A stretch of DNA of 64,000 bases. Origin: Latilactobacillus sakei. Its GTDB lineage: Bacteria > Bacillota > Bacilli > Lactobacillales > Lactobacillaceae. The notes under the pieces were generated by a model. The model saw only the letters and a list, made by a program, of their open reading frames with translations, did no database searches and was not told where the DNA came from. The position numbers and the translations under genes were made by a program. This document shows, piece by piece, positions 53,222-62,698 of this stretch (positions are counted from its first letter, which is position 1; the number at the start of each line of letters is the position of its first letter). Location: positions 1,984,001 through 2,048,000 of the forward strand of contig CP025839.1 in assembly GCA_002953655.1 (NCBI GenBank), given 5' to 3'.

Positions 53222-53995
53222 ATGATGCTTAAACTGCAAGTTAACTTAGAGACCACACAAACCGAAATTCTTTTTGACCAACAAATATTGACCATCTATC
53301 CGGAACAACCAGCCACATTACCACCATTTAACGGCTTGCTACTGCATACAAATCAGCAGCAAATCACGCAAATCAACTATTTAACAAAAGCTCCTAAGGT
53401 CCTCCCAAGTGAACCATTTTTAACGCTCACCGATGCAGACTGGCCCGAAGGTCTACCCTATTTAGGCCGCTTGTTAGCCGAACAATCATCGGCCATTCAA
53501 ACAACCGATTTGCCGGCCAAAGTCCCTAGTAATTATCACCAAACTTTACGCCCACTATTTGAAACGTTAAACTTAATTCTAGAAAGATTTGGTTTCAATT
53601 GGCAACCCGCGGCGGTCCAAAAAGCAAAACCGACTGCTAAGGCCCGTCATCGCTGGACAAAAACAATTAGCACCGTCCCCTTCACCATTGAAACACGACA
53701 AGCCACCGGCACTGCCATATGGCAAAAACGAAACGAAATGTGCCTCAAAGCGGGCGCAACGTTAATGCTGGAACCGCCCCTCAACAAGGATGGCTCACTC
53801 GGTTTTGCCGCTAAGATGGGCACCCAATTGCGCCATGAACACCGCGACCAAGTTCAGGATAATGTCACAACAGAAGACATTATCTTTAAAAGCGTTAATG
53901 AAGTGGGACTTTTTCTCTATTTTGGTGGCACCAATAGCTGGCTAGAACTGGTTGATCAAGCTGGCCGCTCAATTGATGACTGGTCAAAAATTTAA
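53222..53995 (+). CDS. Uncharacterised 257-aa protein
   Basis: Not recognised. No signal peptide or membrane helix. The first half is Gln/Thr/Pro rich (LETTQTEILFDQQ), and the second half has a basic stretch (KAKPTAKARHRW) then FTIETRQATGTAIWQKRNEMCLKAG. GGAGG precedes the ATG (a second ATG follows at once). It is 17 bp from the PEBP-family gene and probably co-transcribed with it. Confidence 0.78.
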   Translation: MMLKLQVNLETTQTEILFDQQILTIYPEQPATLPPFNGLLLHTNQQQITQINYLTKAPKVLPSEPFLTLTDADWPEGLPYLGRLLAEQSSAIQTTDLPAKVPSNYHQTLRPLFETLNLILERFGFNWQPAAVQKAKPTAKARHRWTKTISTVPFTIETRQATGTAIWQKRNEMCLKAGATLMLEPPLNKDGSLGFAAKMGTQLRHEHRDQVQDNVTTEDIIFKSVNEVGLFLYFGGTNSWLELVDQAGRSIDDWSKI

Positions 53996-54012
53996 TAAGG
54001 TAGGTTCGTATT

Positions 54013-54525
54013 ATGCAATTAACAAGTACAGGAATTCATAATGGTTATTTTGATGATATTTATGGCGGCTACAGCGATGCCCGAAACGAAGCTGGTATGC
54101 CGACTTATTCAATTCCTTTTACAATTGAACAAGCGCCTGCAGACACCGTTACTTATGCGGCGATTTTCTATGATTTAGATGCCTATGAAGTCACTAAGGG
54201 CTTCCCTTGGATTCATTGGACTCTCGCTAATCTGAAATCAACAACGGTTTTGGCAAATAGTAGTCAACAGCAACCTGATTTTGTGCAAGGCGTCAATACG
54301 TGGCATAGTCCGATGACGGATAACCAATCGGCAGAGGCCTCTGCTTGCTACGGCGGTATGACACCGCCAAATCGCGATCACACCTATACTCTGACAGTTT
54401 TTGCGCTCGACTGTTCGCTTGATTTAGAGGATAGTTTTTACCTCAATCAATTGACAACTGCCATGAAGGGCCACATCCTTGATAAAGCTGTTCTAGAAGC
54501 AAAATACCGTCAATTTAAGCACTAA
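54013..54525 (+). CDS. YbhB/YbcL family Raf kinase inhibitor-like protein (PEBP)
   Basis: A 170-aa protein of the phosphatidylethanolamine-binding protein family: DLDAYEVTKGFPWIHWTLANL carries the ligand-pocket Asp/His, and YGGMTPPNRDHTYTLTVFALD the second conserved block. The bacterial function is not established. It directly follows the 257-aa gene. Confidence 0.93.
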   Translation: MQLTSTGIHNGYFDDIYGGYSDARNEAGMPTYSIPFTIEQAPADTVTYAAIFYDLDAYEVTKGFPWIHWTLANLKSTTVLANSSQQQPDFVQGVNTWHSPMTDNQSAEASACYGGMTPPNRDHTYTLTVFALDCSLDLEDSFYLNQLTTAMKGHILDKAVLEAKYRQFKH

Positions 54526-54640
54526 AGTGACAGACTTTTCAGCAGGACCTAACACTTTTGTTATCCGGCATAAAAAACATCGCTTTTTAACGTTGGTCAG
54601 TATATGATACTTTTATCAATTAATTAATGAGGTGCTTTCA

Positions 54641-55024
54641 TTGAAAAAGAAAATGATTAGTCTGGTCGCCATTGTTGCGCTCATCATCGTCGGCTTTGCC
54701 GGTTATCACTACTACAAAAATACTTACCAAGGTGACGTTGGCTACGCCCAAGTGCCCGCTCAAGTGCCTGCCAAGCAAGCCACTAAGGACGATAGTAATA
54801 AGACCGTGCCAGGTACGTACAGTTACAAATATAAGCTAAAGGTCGTCAAAGTAGATGGAACACAAACAACTGTCCCTGTTGAAATTTCTAGCGAAAAACC
54901 AACACCATTGACACCTAACAGCTATGTTAAATTGGAATTCAATGCCAAACGGGTGCTAACAGGTCCCAATAATATTGCCAAGGATAAAATTCCAGCTAAA
55001 GTACAGGCTGAATTAGAAAAATAA
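54641..55024 (+). CDS. YxeA family (DUF1093) protein
   Basis: A 127-aa secreted or anchored protein: N-terminal hydrophobic helix (about 5-24), then a small beta domain ending in VKLEFNAKRVL. YxeA proteins often occur near bacteriocin or ABC genes, with unknown role. The TTG at 54641, six bases after GAGGTG, is preferred to a GTG inside that motif. It has its own terminator. Confidence 0.82.
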   Translation: MKKKMISLVAIVALIIVGFAGYHYYKNTYQGDVGYAQVPAQVPAKQATKDDSNKTVPGTYSYKYKLKVVKVDGTQTTVPVEISSEKPTPLTPNSYVKLEFNAKRVLTGPNNIAKDKIPAKVQAELEK

Positions 55025-55026
55025 TT

Positions 55027-55068
55027 AAAAAAGAGGTTCGAGCAAAAATCATTTTGCTCGAACCTTTT
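55027..55068 (+). terminator. Terminator of the yxeA-like gene
   Basis: AGGTTCGAGCAAAA pairs with TTTTGCTCGAACCT, with flanking A and T runs. Confidence 0.92.
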
Positions 55069-55088
55069 CTAGTGAAGCCGTTCAATGG

Positions 55089-55128
55089 AAAAATTATAAA
55101 TGTTTCGTGTGAAACATTTATAATTTTT
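55089..55128 (-). terminator. AT-rich 18-bp palindrome, terminator of the AlkD gene
   Basis: AAAAATTATAAATGTTTC (55089-55106) and its exact complement (55111-55128) with a GTGT loop. It starts at the AlkD stop codon. Confidence 0.85.
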
Positions 55129-55766
55129 TAGAGTTGTTTTAACGCTTCGCGTTGCGCTAATGCCGATAACGTATGGGAGTCAACAAAATCAATTACCCAT
55201 TCCGGATTAGTCTTAGCGTAATCACGTAAGGCCCAGCCAATCGCTTTTTGAATGAAGAATTCCGGTGTTATTTGATCGGCTTCGATAGCGGCTTGCAAAT
55301 AATCAATACACGTTGCGTCCTTGAACCCTAATTGCAGAATCAGCCCAACGCGGCGTAACCAAAAGTTATCTTTTTGAGCGAATAGTTGCCCGACCCATTC
55401 AAATTCAGCTGGATGACGCTTGATGTACGCACTAAAAACGCGTTTCCAAGGGTCCACACTATCCCACCAGGCTTTTTCAGTTACTAATTCGGCAAACTGT
55501 AATAGATCTGCACGTTGCCATTTACGGACGGCCCGCGCCGCAATATCGATTGCCACATATTGATATTCGCGCGCTTCACGCGCATAAAGCGCCTTAATAA
55601 TCACCATCAATTCTGCCGCCGGTAACTGTTTCACAGCTAGCCAAAAGTCGCGTTCGTAAGCATGTCTTTCGGTCGCTTTGACACCATTAAAAGTAAACTG
55701 ATCTTGCATATATCGCGCCATCGCTGCTTGGTTTTCTGGATGAATGGGTAACTCAAATATCAGCAT
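55128..55766 (-). CDS. DNA alkylation repair protein, AlkD type
   Basis: A 212-aa HEAT-like repeat DNA glycosylase that removes N3- and N7-alkylpurines. Markers: AREYQYVAIDIAAR, AWWDSVDPW (the catalytic-region Trp/Asp), DNFWLRRVGLILQL and EFFIQKAIGWALRDYAKTNPEWV. Two adjacent ATG codons (55769 and 55766) follow AGGAGG; the second has better spacing. It lies close to the TauE-type gene and may share its transcript. The window also holds the alkyl-repair gene ogt, but it is not linked. Confidence 0.93.
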   Translation of the reverse strand: MLIFELPIHPENQAAMARYMQDQFTFNGVKATERHAYERDFWLAVKQLPAAELMVIIKALYAREAREYQYVAIDIAARAVRKWQRADLLQFAELVTEKAWWDSVDPWKRVFSAYIKRHPAEFEWVGQLFAQKDNFWLRRVGLILQLGFKDATCIDYLQAAIEADQITPEFFIQKAIGWALRDYAKTNPEWVIDFVDSHTLSALAQREALKQL

Positions 55767-55789
55767 CATTGGCCTCCTCGATAATGTTC

Positions 55790-56530
55790 TTAAAATGTTT
55801 TATACAATAATAAGCCGCCAAAAACGATTAATAAGTCATAAATGTAACGAACCATTGTTTGGCTATCAATTTTGGCACTAACCCAGTTTCCTAGCGGTAT
55901 CACAATTAGCAATAAGGGCAAACTAATCCCCAATAATTGAACGACTTGGCGCGTCCAAAATCCTGCCAATAGATGACTAATCACGACGACCGTCCCCACA
56001 CAGACAAAATGGGCCTGTAAAATACCGCGCAATTCCGAGACGGGCCATTTTTTCAGCGTTCCATAAATCACAACCGGGACGCCGTGACTGTTATAAGCAC
56101 TGCCCATGACACCCGAAATAACCCCCGCTAAGTAGTCCCAAACCGGTGCTTTTAAATGTTGTTTTTGAACGCGGTGTTGCTGCAGTTGATACAAATTATA
56201 ACTACCATATATGATTAAAAAACCGGCCAAAGTCCGTAATACAATCACTGTTGGCACATAGGTCATTAGGGCAATCCCGACCGGAACGCCCAATAATGAG
56301 CCAATGACGAGCCGGCGCACAATTGCGATATCAATCTGCCGGCGGTGCTGAACAACCGCTGGAATGGCCACGATGAGGCCTAAAGCTCCGATTAAGGCCG
56401 TCGCCGATTTTAAATCAAATGCCACTAATGCTAATAACGGCATCGTCACTAACGCTTCACCAAAGCCAAAAACAGTTCGCGTAAAGGCCCCTAATAGGAC
56501 AATTAAAACGACAATCACTAGCGTCATCAT
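55790..56530 (-). CDS. TauE/SafE family sulfite or anion exporter
   Basis: A 246-aa membrane protein with about seven to eight helices, opening with LLGAFTRTVFGFGEALVTMPLLAL and repeating a related pattern after the midpoint (YLAGVISGVMGSAYNSHGVPVVIYG), as expected for the two-repeat TauE fold. The substrate is unknown. It sits 16 bp from the histidine phosphatase gene upstream and 23 bp from alkD downstream, so the three may form an operon. Confidence 0.9.
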   Translation of the reverse strand: MMTLVIVVLIVLLGAFTRTVFGFGEALVTMPLLALVAFDLKSATALIGALGLIVAIPAVVQHRRQIDIAIVRRLVIGSLLGVPVGIALMTYVPTVIVLRTLAGFLIIYGSYNLYQLQQHRVQKQHLKAPVWDYLAGVISGVMGSAYNSHGVPVVIYGTLKKWPVSELRGILQAHFVCVGTVVVISHLLAGFWTRQVVQLLGISLPLLLIVIPLGNWVSAKIDSQTMVRYIYDLLIVFGGLLLYKTF

Positions 56531-56546
56531 TTAAGAAAGGCCTCCT

Positions 56547-57158
56547 CTACACCGTCTTGTTCCAAAGGACCTTTTTATACGGTTGGCCTTGGCCTGCTAA
56601 GACTGATAGGCTCGCGTTTGCGACCATTTTTTGATCACGAATCCCACTAAACGGTACGCCTAAAAGAGTCCCCATGACAAACAATAAAACAATCCCGTGG
56701 GCCACAATTAAAACGTGGCCTTCTGGATAAGCTTGTTGCGCTTGGTCAATAACTGTCATGGCCCGGTTTAAAACGGATTGGTAGGATTCCGCGTGAAGCT
56801 GGTCGGCCTCAAATAAATCTGGATGGTGAAAGTAATTATCAAATTGCGGATGTTTTTCTTGCGCCGCTACCGGCTGTGCTTCCCAATCACCTAGCACCAT
56901 TTCCCGTAGTTGGGGGACAATCGTTAACGCCGGTTGCCCAACACGCGTTTGCGCCAGTACGTGTTCCGCGGTTGTTTGGGCACGTTGGAGTGGTGATGTT
57001 AAAATGGCATCAAAAACTTGGTCGCCTAGATAATCACCCAAGCGGTCTGCGGCCGCTAGCCCCGCTGGTGTCAACGCAGAATCGACCCCACCACCATTGA
57101 AACACTGTGCTTTATTAATCGTTGTTTCGCCGTGACGTACAAAATAAAAAGTTGTCAT
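56547..57158 (-). CDS. Histidine phosphatase family protein
   Basis: A 203-aa phosphoglycerate-mutase-like phosphatase. The RHGET motif (residues about 9-13) holds the phosphorylated His, LTSPLQRAQTTAE the second Arg, and LIVAHGIVL the second His. Substrate unknown (PhoE/GpmB-like). The third in-frame ATG (57158), six bases after GGGG, is chosen as start; upstream starts lie on or before the ribosome-binding site. Confidence 0.92.
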   Translation of the reverse strand: MTTFYFVRHGETTINKAQCFNGGGVDSALTPAGLAAADRLGDYLGDQVFDAILTSPLQRAQTTAEHVLAQTRVGQPALTIVPQLREMVLGDWEAQPVAAQEKHPQFDNYFHHPDLFEADQLHAESYQSVLNRAMTVIDQAQQAYPEGHVLIVAHGIVLLFVMGTLLGVPFSGIRDQKMVANASLSVLAGQGQPYKKVLWNKTV

Positions 57159-57218
57159 GTTCATCCCCACTTTCGTTTCTCCATTATACTATAAGAAAGC
57201 TGACACCATTCCAATCGC

Positions 57219-57256
57219 AAAAGAGGCTACGACAAATTTTGCCGTAGCCTCTTTTA
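57219..57256 (-). terminator. Terminator of the arabinose operon
   Basis: AAAAGAGGCTACG and CGTAGCCTCTTTT flank a GACAAATTTTGC core, with a T run on the minus strand eleven bases after the araA stop. Confidence 0.92.
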
Positions 57257-57267
57257 ATTTGACAGCC

Positions 57268-58692
57268 TTATTTAATATTGACGTAAGTCAAATCAAACAA
57301 GTGACTTAAATCTTGTAATTGTTCTGAATCAATAGCAAATGATAAGACTGTATGGTGACCGCCACCAACGGTTAACCAACCAACAGCACCGTCGCGTAAG
57401 CCTTGTTTTGGTGTCCAGAGTTGTTTAGCAACTGGCAAGTGTGGTGTGTCAGCTTCTGGTTTGTTGCCGCGAACATCATATGACATCAATTTGAATTCGT
57501 CGCCATAATCAGCCATTGTAACATCCACCGCGTCGCCTTGCATCCCAGTGAAGACTAAGCGTGCAGGATCATCTTTATCGCCGATATCTAATGGGTGCAC
57601 TTCAACCCGTGGTTTGTCTGATGCAATTGAAGGATCAACTTCAAGCATATGTGAGCCTAAGATTGCTTCATGACCTTGACGTAAATCAAGGGTGTAATCT
57701 TCCATGAAGACCGTCTTTTCATTATGAGCCATAATCTTCAATAAGCGGTCTAAAGCAGCGGTCTTCCAGTCCCCTTCACCGGCGAAACCATAACCTTCAG
57801 CCATCAATAATTGGGCTGCTAAACCTGGTAATTGTTCCAAACCAACTAAATCTTCGAAGTTGGTTGTGAAAGCTGAGTAGCCCCGATCGTCCATAAATTT
57901 CTTCAAACCGAAGTATTCACGAATTTGGTATTTAACATTGTGTTCGAATTTTTCTGGTGTATTTTGACCTTCAACAAAGTCGTATTCTTTTTGTAAATCA
58001 GCATACTTAGCATCAATATCAGCCTCTGAGACAGCATTGACTTCTGCGACTAAATCACCGACACCCCAATAATCAACCGTCCAACCAAATTTGATTTGGG
58101 CTTCAACTTTATCACCGTCTGTGACAGCCACGTTGCGCATTTTATCGGCAAATGTTACGACTTTAATCTTAAATGATTCGTTGTAAGCCACCGCAACGTC
58201 CATCCATTTAGCCATTGCTTTTTGAACGTCTTCATCACCCCAGTAACCTGAGATAATCTTGTTACTTTTACGTAAACGCGCATTGATGAAAGCATATTCG
58301 CGATCGCCATGCGCTGATTGGTTTAAGTTCATATAATCGAAGTCGATTGTGTCGTATGGAATCTTGTTTAAGAATTGAGTTGCTAAATGAAGTAATGGTT
58401 TTTGTAATAATTTTGTCCCGCGGATCCAGTTCTTAGCAGGTGAGAAAGTATGCATCCAAGTGATGACCCCAGCAACGTGATCGTTGTAGTTGGCTTCTTT
58501 CATCACTTTTGTAATGTTATCAGCAGTTGTTGCGACTAATTTAAAAATAATTGGGTAAGGCAATTGGTGACTCGCGTTTAATTTTTCAACGATTTCCTTA
58601 GCATCTTTTTCAACTGAGCGGAGGGTTTCTTCGCCGTATAATGATTGACTACCTGTGACAAACCAAAATTCATAATTTTCTGTATTTAACAT
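57268..58692 (-). CDS. araA: L-arabinose isomerase
   Basis: A 474-aa enzyme that converts L-arabinose to L-ribulose using Mn2+ or similar. Conserved features: [14 protein letters not shown] at the start, [18 protein letters not shown] and VFMEDYTLD (metal-binding Glu residues) and [10 protein letters not shown] (metal-binding and catalytic His) near the end. The length is the family norm. It is last in the araT-araB-araD-araA operon, separated from araD by a 156-bp element that could fold into a long hairpin. Confidence 0.98.
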   Translation of the reverse strand: MLNTENYEFWFVTGSQSLYGEETLRSVEKDAKEIVEKLNASHQLPYPIIFKLVATTADNITKVMKEANYNDHVAGVITWMHTFSPAKNWIRGTKLLQKPLLHLATQFLNKIPYDTIDFDYMNLNQSAHGDREYAFINARLRKSNKIISGYWGDEDVQKAMAKWMDVAVAYNESFKIKVVTFADKMRNVAVTDGDKVEAQIKFGWTVDYWGVGDLVAEVNAVSEADIDAKYADLQKEYDFVEGQNTPEKFEHNVKYQIREYFGLKKFMDDRGYSAFTTNFEDLVGLEQLPGLAAQLLMAEGYGFAGEGDWKTAALDRLLKIMAHNEKTVFMEDYTLDLRQGHEAILGSHMLEVDPSIASDKPRVEVHPLDIGDKDDPARLVFTGMQGDAVDVTMADYGDEFKLMSYDVRGNKPEADTPHLPVAKQLWTPKQGLRDGAVGWLTVGGGHHTVLSFAIDSEQLQDLSHLFDLTYVNIK

Positions 58693-58704
58693 GATAAAGA
58701 CTCC

Positions 58705-58860
58705 TTTTTTAATGTGCTTCTTTTTTTAACGTGCTTTCATCAACAGCTTCCTGTGCTTTGCTACACTTATCAAATCGGCGCTTGTAGCGCCAATTCGCTA
58801 AGTTAAGCAAGTGCTCAGAAGCTACCCATTGATGACGCACTTCCGCTTTTAACGCACTTC
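58705..58860 (-). repeat. GAGTGCGTT element, copy C, long imperfect hairpin between araD and araA
   Basis: On the minus strand the element begins at the araD stop (GAA GTG CGT TAA AAGCGG). Outer parts pair imperfectly: GTGCGTCATCAATGGGTAGC with GCTGTTGATGAAAGCAC; the tip is a 6-bp stem GGCGCT-ACA-AGCGCC. The arms also share AGTGCGTT and AGCACGTT ends. The form is that of a small non-autonomous palindromic element or of an operon-internal RNA structure. Confidence 0.6.
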
Positions 58861-59583
58861 TTTTTTAGCATGTCCTTGTGATTGGGCGTTGTTTTGACCG
58901 TAGTAGGCATTTTTGCCATGCTTGCGGTAATAGTGTTTGTCCAACAAGAATTGTGGGACGGCACTGTTATTGCGCGTCAATTGAAGGGCGTGGTAATCCA
59001 TTTCGGCCACGACTTCTAAAACTTTAGCGTTATAGACGGCTTTGTCTGGTGTGGCACCCCAAGTGAAAGGCCCGTGTTGACGAACCAGGACCGCTGGAAC
59101 GGCTTCAGGATCAATGCCTTGTTCCTTGAAGGTTTTCACAATGACCTTACCCGTATTTTCTTCGTAATCATTTTCGATTTCGGCTTGCGTTAAGGCTTCA
59201 GAAACTGGGATATCCCCGTAAAAGGTATCTGCATGTGTCGTGCCAAGGGCGGGCACCGGAATACCGGCTTCAGCAAATGAAACGGCCCAAGGTGAATGCG
59301 TATGCACAATGCCACCGATTTCTGGAAATTCATTGTATAAAACGGTATGCGTTGGCGTATCACTAGAAGGATTCATATTGCCTTCAACGACTTCGCCTTT
59401 TAAGTTCACGACAATCATGTCGCTTGGTTTTAAGTCTTCGTAATCAACACCCGAAGGTTTGATGACAAACAAGCCTTTTTCGCGGTCAATTCCGGAAACA
59501 TTACCCCAAGTAAAAGTGACTAGGTCTAATTTAGGTAGGCGCATATTGGCGTCGTACACTTCTTGTTTTAGTTTTTCTAACAT
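58849..59583 (-). CDS. araD: L-ribulose-5-phosphate 4-epimerase
   Basis: A 244-aa zinc enzyme that makes D-xylulose 5-phosphate from L-ribulose 5-phosphate, feeding the phosphoketolase pathway. The zinc ligands are the HTH pair near residues 94-96 and a later His in LVRQHGPFTWG. WGNVSGID and KPSGVDYEDL at the N-terminus bind phosphate. Usual length about 230-244. The last codons (GAA GTG CGT TAA) belong to the GAGTGCGTT repeat, suggesting that the C-terminal residues were supplied by the element. Confidence 0.97.
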   Translation of the reverse strand: MLEKLKQEVYDANMRLPKLDLVTFTWGNVSGIDREKGLFVIKPSGVDYEDLKPSDMIVVNLKGEVVEGNMNPSSDTPTHTVLYNEFPEIGGIVHTHSPWAVSFAEAGIPVPALGTTHADTFYGDIPVSEALTQAEIENDYEENTGKVIVKTFKEQGIDPEAVPAVLVRQHGPFTWGATPDKAVYNAKVLEVVAEMDYHALQLTRNNSAVPQFLLDKHYYRKHGKNAYYGQNNAQSQGHAKKEVR

Positions 59584-59593
59584 GCTTTAATCC

Positions 59594-61204
59594 TCACTTC
59601 TCATCTTTAATCGCAGCAATTGCCGCACTTTCAATTGGTAACCCTGCTTGGTAGGCTTCAATAAAGGTTTGATAACCGGCCACACCTGCGGCTTCTGGAC
59701 TGAGCGTCATGCTTTCTGGATTCGTAAAGACGTTGTGATCCAAGAAATCATCGAGCGTTTGACCATTATTATCAGCGGCAAACATTGCCAAGACAGCCAT
59801 GCCCCAAGGACCACCCTCACCGGCATTACTCATAACCGTAATCGGCGTGTTTAAAGCATTCGCTAAGACTTGTTGTCCAACGACAGGGGTTTTGAACAAC
59901 CCACCTTGGGCAATCATGACGTCTGTCTTGATTTGTTCTTCCTTCACCAAGATATCCATCCCAATTTTAAGCGGTGCAAAGGCCGCGTATAATTGGGTTT
60001 GAATAAAGTTGGGTAAGTTGAAGTGGCTGTGGGGTTGTCTGACAAATAATGGGCGCCCAGCCGGCATTTTAGTGACATTTTCACCGGATAAGTAGCTGTA
60101 ATTAATCAAGCCCCCTGCGTCTTGATCGGCATGGGTTGCTTCTAAGAACAACGTTTCGTATAACCGATCAGGTGCTAATGAGACGCCCAAGCGTGCGGCA
60201 AATTCATTGAATAAATTAGCCCAAGCATTGATATCTGACGAACAATTATTTGTATGGACCATCGCAACTGGTGAGCCATCAGGGGTCATCACCATATCAA
60301 TATCGCGATGCACTTGTTTGAGCGGTTGGTCTAACACCACCATTGAAAAGGCTGAGGTTCCGACTGAGATGTTCCCGGTCCGTTTGCGGACACTGTTGGT
60401 ACCGACCATTCCGGTTCCGGCATCCCCTTCAGGCGGCGCCATCAAGCTGCCCGCTGTCAAATTACCGCTTGGATCTAACAAATGCGCGCCGGCTGACGTT
60501 AATTGGCCCGCAGCGTGCCCCGCTGGCAAGACCGCTGGTAAAATGTCGGCTAATTGCCAAGGTTGTTGTTGAACGCGTTTGATTTGATCGAATTGTGCGA
60601 CTAACTGATCATCATAACTTCCCGTTTTGGGATCAATGGGGAAGACACCGGATGCGTCGCCAATCCCGAGGACTTTTTCACCTGATAATTGCCAGTGGAC
60701 ATAACCGGCTAAGGTGGTCATGAAAGCCACTTGGCTGACATGTGCTTCATCATTTAAGATGGCTTGATATAAATGCGCAATGCTCCACCGTTGTGGAATA
60801 TTGAAATTAAATTGTTTGGTTAATTCATCAGCTGCTTGTTCGGTGATGTTGTTGCGCCACGTTCTAAAAGGCACCAACAATTGATCGTCCTTAGAAAAGG
60901 CGAGATAACCATGCATCATTGCGCTGACACCGATACTTTTAATCGTGGTTATCGGTTCGTGATACTTGCTTTGGACTTCCGCAGCCATTTGCATATAGCT
61001 CGCTTGAATCCCGGTCCAAACCGCATCAACTGGATACGTCCAGACACCATCTTCTAATTGGTTTTCCCAAACATAACTCCCTGACGCAATGGTTTGAAAG
61101 TCTTGCGCTACTAAAACGGCTTTGATCCGGGTGGAGCCTAATTCGATTCCTAATGACACTTGACCGGATTTAATGGCTTGTGCTGCTTCAATTAAATTCA
61201 TCAT
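59594..61204 (-). CDS. araB: L-ribulokinase (FGGY family)
   Basis: A 536-aa FGGY carbohydrate kinase that phosphorylates L-ribulose. SLGIELGSTRIKAVLVA is the ATP-binding start, and GEGGPWGMAVLA and GLFKTP-type motifs near the C-terminus are conserved in ribulokinases of lactobacilli. Three ATG codons in a row (61207, 61204, 61201) follow GAGAGG, and the middle one has the best spacing; an in-frame start further upstream would overlap the transporter gene. It lies 19 bp after the transporter gene and 10 bp before araD, so the operon is tight. Confidence 0.95.
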   Translation of the reverse strand: MMNLIEAAQAIKSGQVSLGIELGSTRIKAVLVAQDFQTIASGSYVWENQLEDGVWTYPVDAVWTGIQASYMQMAAEVQSKYHEPITTIKSIGVSAMMHGYLAFSKDDQLLVPFRTWRNNITEQAADELTKQFNFNIPQRWSIAHLYQAILNDEAHVSQVAFMTTLAGYVHWQLSGEKVLGIGDASGVFPIDPKTGSYDDQLVAQFDQIKRVQQQPWQLADILPAVLPAGHAAGQLTSAGAHLLDPSGNLTAGSLMAPPEGDAGTGMVGTNSVRKRTGNISVGTSAFSMVVLDQPLKQVHRDIDMVMTPDGSPVAMVHTNNCSSDINAWANLFNEFAARLGVSLAPDRLYETLFLEATHADQDAGGLINYSYLSGENVTKMPAGRPLFVRQPHSHFNLPNFIQTQLYAAFAPLKIGMDILVKEEQIKTDVMIAQGGLFKTPVVGQQVLANALNTPITVMSNAGEGGPWGMAVLAMFAADNNGQTLDDFLDHNVFTNPESMTLSPEAAGVAGYQTFIEAYQAGLPIESAAIAAIKDEK

Positions 61205-61223
61205 CATCTTTCCTCTCTGGCAC

Positions 61224-62606
61224 TTATGCTTTATGCGCCTTGTTTGTGCCTTGCGCTTCAATTTCTTCTAGCGTGTGACCCATGGTTTCAGGGACACACG
61301 TTCTGATAAAGAGGACACCCAATAAACAAATGACACCGAAAATGGCGAAGACCCCTTCTTGTGGCATGGATGCGATCATCATTGGGAAGAGTAACCCCAC
61401 TAAGAATGAACCAATCCAGTTGAATGATGAGGCTAAGCCGGATGCTTTACCCCGAATAGCTAGTGGGAAGATTTCACCGACTAAAACCCATGTTAGTGGT
61501 GCCCAAGTAAAGGCATAAAAGGCCACATAGAGGCATAAGAAAAATACAATCATCATTGGATTAAAGTTGGGAATTAAGGCATTCATAATGGCTGGTAAAA
61601 TAAATGACAAGCCCATCACGGTTCCACCAAGTGTTAACAACGTCCGCCGTTTGAACTTATCGGCGATGACTAAGAATAAAAGTGAGCCTAAAACTAAGAT
61701 GATCCCTTGGATAATCGGCCACATCAATGCTGAACTCGCGGCTTTGCCCGTTGCCTTTTCCACAATCAATGGGATGTAGTAGAAAATGGCGTTAGCGCCT
61801 TGGAATTGTTGAAAACCAGCAACCCCAATTCCGGCAATCACGAGATAGCGATATTTGCCACTTAAAAGCGTTTTCATCGAAGTGCTTTGTTGCACGTTAC
61901 TTTCCATGCCGGCCGTTGTCTGAATATTCGTTAATTCAGTTTCGACCTCATCTTTTGAACGGATATAACCAAGAACTTGGCGTGCTTCATCTAACCGATT
62001 ATGTTTCACCAAGAACCGTGGTGATTCTGGTAACCGTAAAACACCTAAGTAAAGAATAACCGCTGGTACTGCGGCAAGCCCTAACATTAAGCGCCATGCT
62101 AATTGTTCAGGCAAACCTTTTAATAGATAATCCACAATATAAGACAACAACATTCCGGAAACAATCATCGTTTGATTAATCCCTGTGAGTCGCCCTCTTA
62201 GTCTAGCTGGTGCCATTTCAGACATATATGCCGGTACTAAGGCGGATGCTGCTCCGACTGCTAATCCCAAGAAAACCCGGACAGCGATTAAGTAAACTTG
62301 TCCGTCGTTTGGCGAGAATGCTGATAATAATGAGCCGATTGCAAAAATCAAAGATGATAGCAAAATCATCTTCCGCCGCCCCCATTTATCTGATAACTGT
62401 CCAGCAAGTGCGCCACCGAAGATTGCACCGAACATGACTGCCGATGTAATCCAACCAACAACCCCGGCATTATTCTCTAAATGCCAGTCGTGTTGTAGAA
62501 AGGGTAACGCTCCCGTCATTACGCCAATATCATAACCAAACAAGATCCCACCAAATGAGCCAAAGAAGTAAATAAAACTACTTGGAATTTTTTTAGCTTG
62601 CGTCAT
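61224..62606 (-). CDS. araT: Arabinose/sugar:proton symporter (MFS sugar porter)
   Basis: A 460-aa transporter with 12 predicted helices and sugar-porter marks: FGYDIGVMTGALPFL, DKWGRRKMI, PESPRFLVKH after helix 6, and PETMGHTLEEIE at the end. It resembles AraE/XylE and, being first in the ara operon, most likely imports L-arabinose. The ATG at 62606 has GGAGG eight bases upstream; an in-frame start fifteen bases earlier would include the ribosome-binding site. The promoter region carries three TTCGAA-centred operators. Confidence 0.93.
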   Translation of the reverse strand: MTQAKKIPSSFIYFFGSFGGILFGYDIGVMTGALPFLQHDWHLENNAGVVGWITSAVMFGAIFGGALAGQLSDKWGRRKMILLSSLIFAIGSLLSAFSPNDGQVYLIAVRVFLGLAVGAASALVPAYMSEMAPARLRGRLTGINQTMIVSGMLLSYIVDYLLKGLPEQLAWRLMLGLAAVPAVILYLGVLRLPESPRFLVKHNRLDEARQVLGYIRSKDEVETELTNIQTTAGMESNVQQSTSMKTLLSGKYRYLVIAGIGVAGFQQFQGANAIFYYIPLIVEKATGKAASSALMWPIIQGIILVLGSLLFLVIADKFKRRTLLTLGGTVMGLSFILPAIMNALIPNFNPMMIVFFLCLYVAFYAFTWAPLTWVLVGEIFPLAIRGKASGLASSFNWIGSFLVGLLFPMMIASMPQEGVFAIFGVICLLGVLFIRTCVPETMGHTLEEIEAQGTNKAHKA

Positions 62607-62655
62607 GCTTTTTTCCTCCATCTTTTTTAAGCCTATTTAACGTACTTTTTAAATG

Positions 62656-62697
62656 ACCGTTTCGCTTTATAAAACGGTTTCAATTTGTCGACAAATT
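62656..62697. promoter_or_regulatory. Palindromes at the start of the araT transcript
   Basis: AATTTGTCGACAAATT (62682-62697) is a perfect 16-bp palindrome at the predicted transcription start; it resembles the Bacillus AraR box (ATTTGTACGTACAAAT) but with two bases fewer between half-sites. ACCGTTT/AAACGGT (62656-62678) is a further inverted repeat in the leader. Confidence 0.5.
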
Positions 62698-62698
62698 C

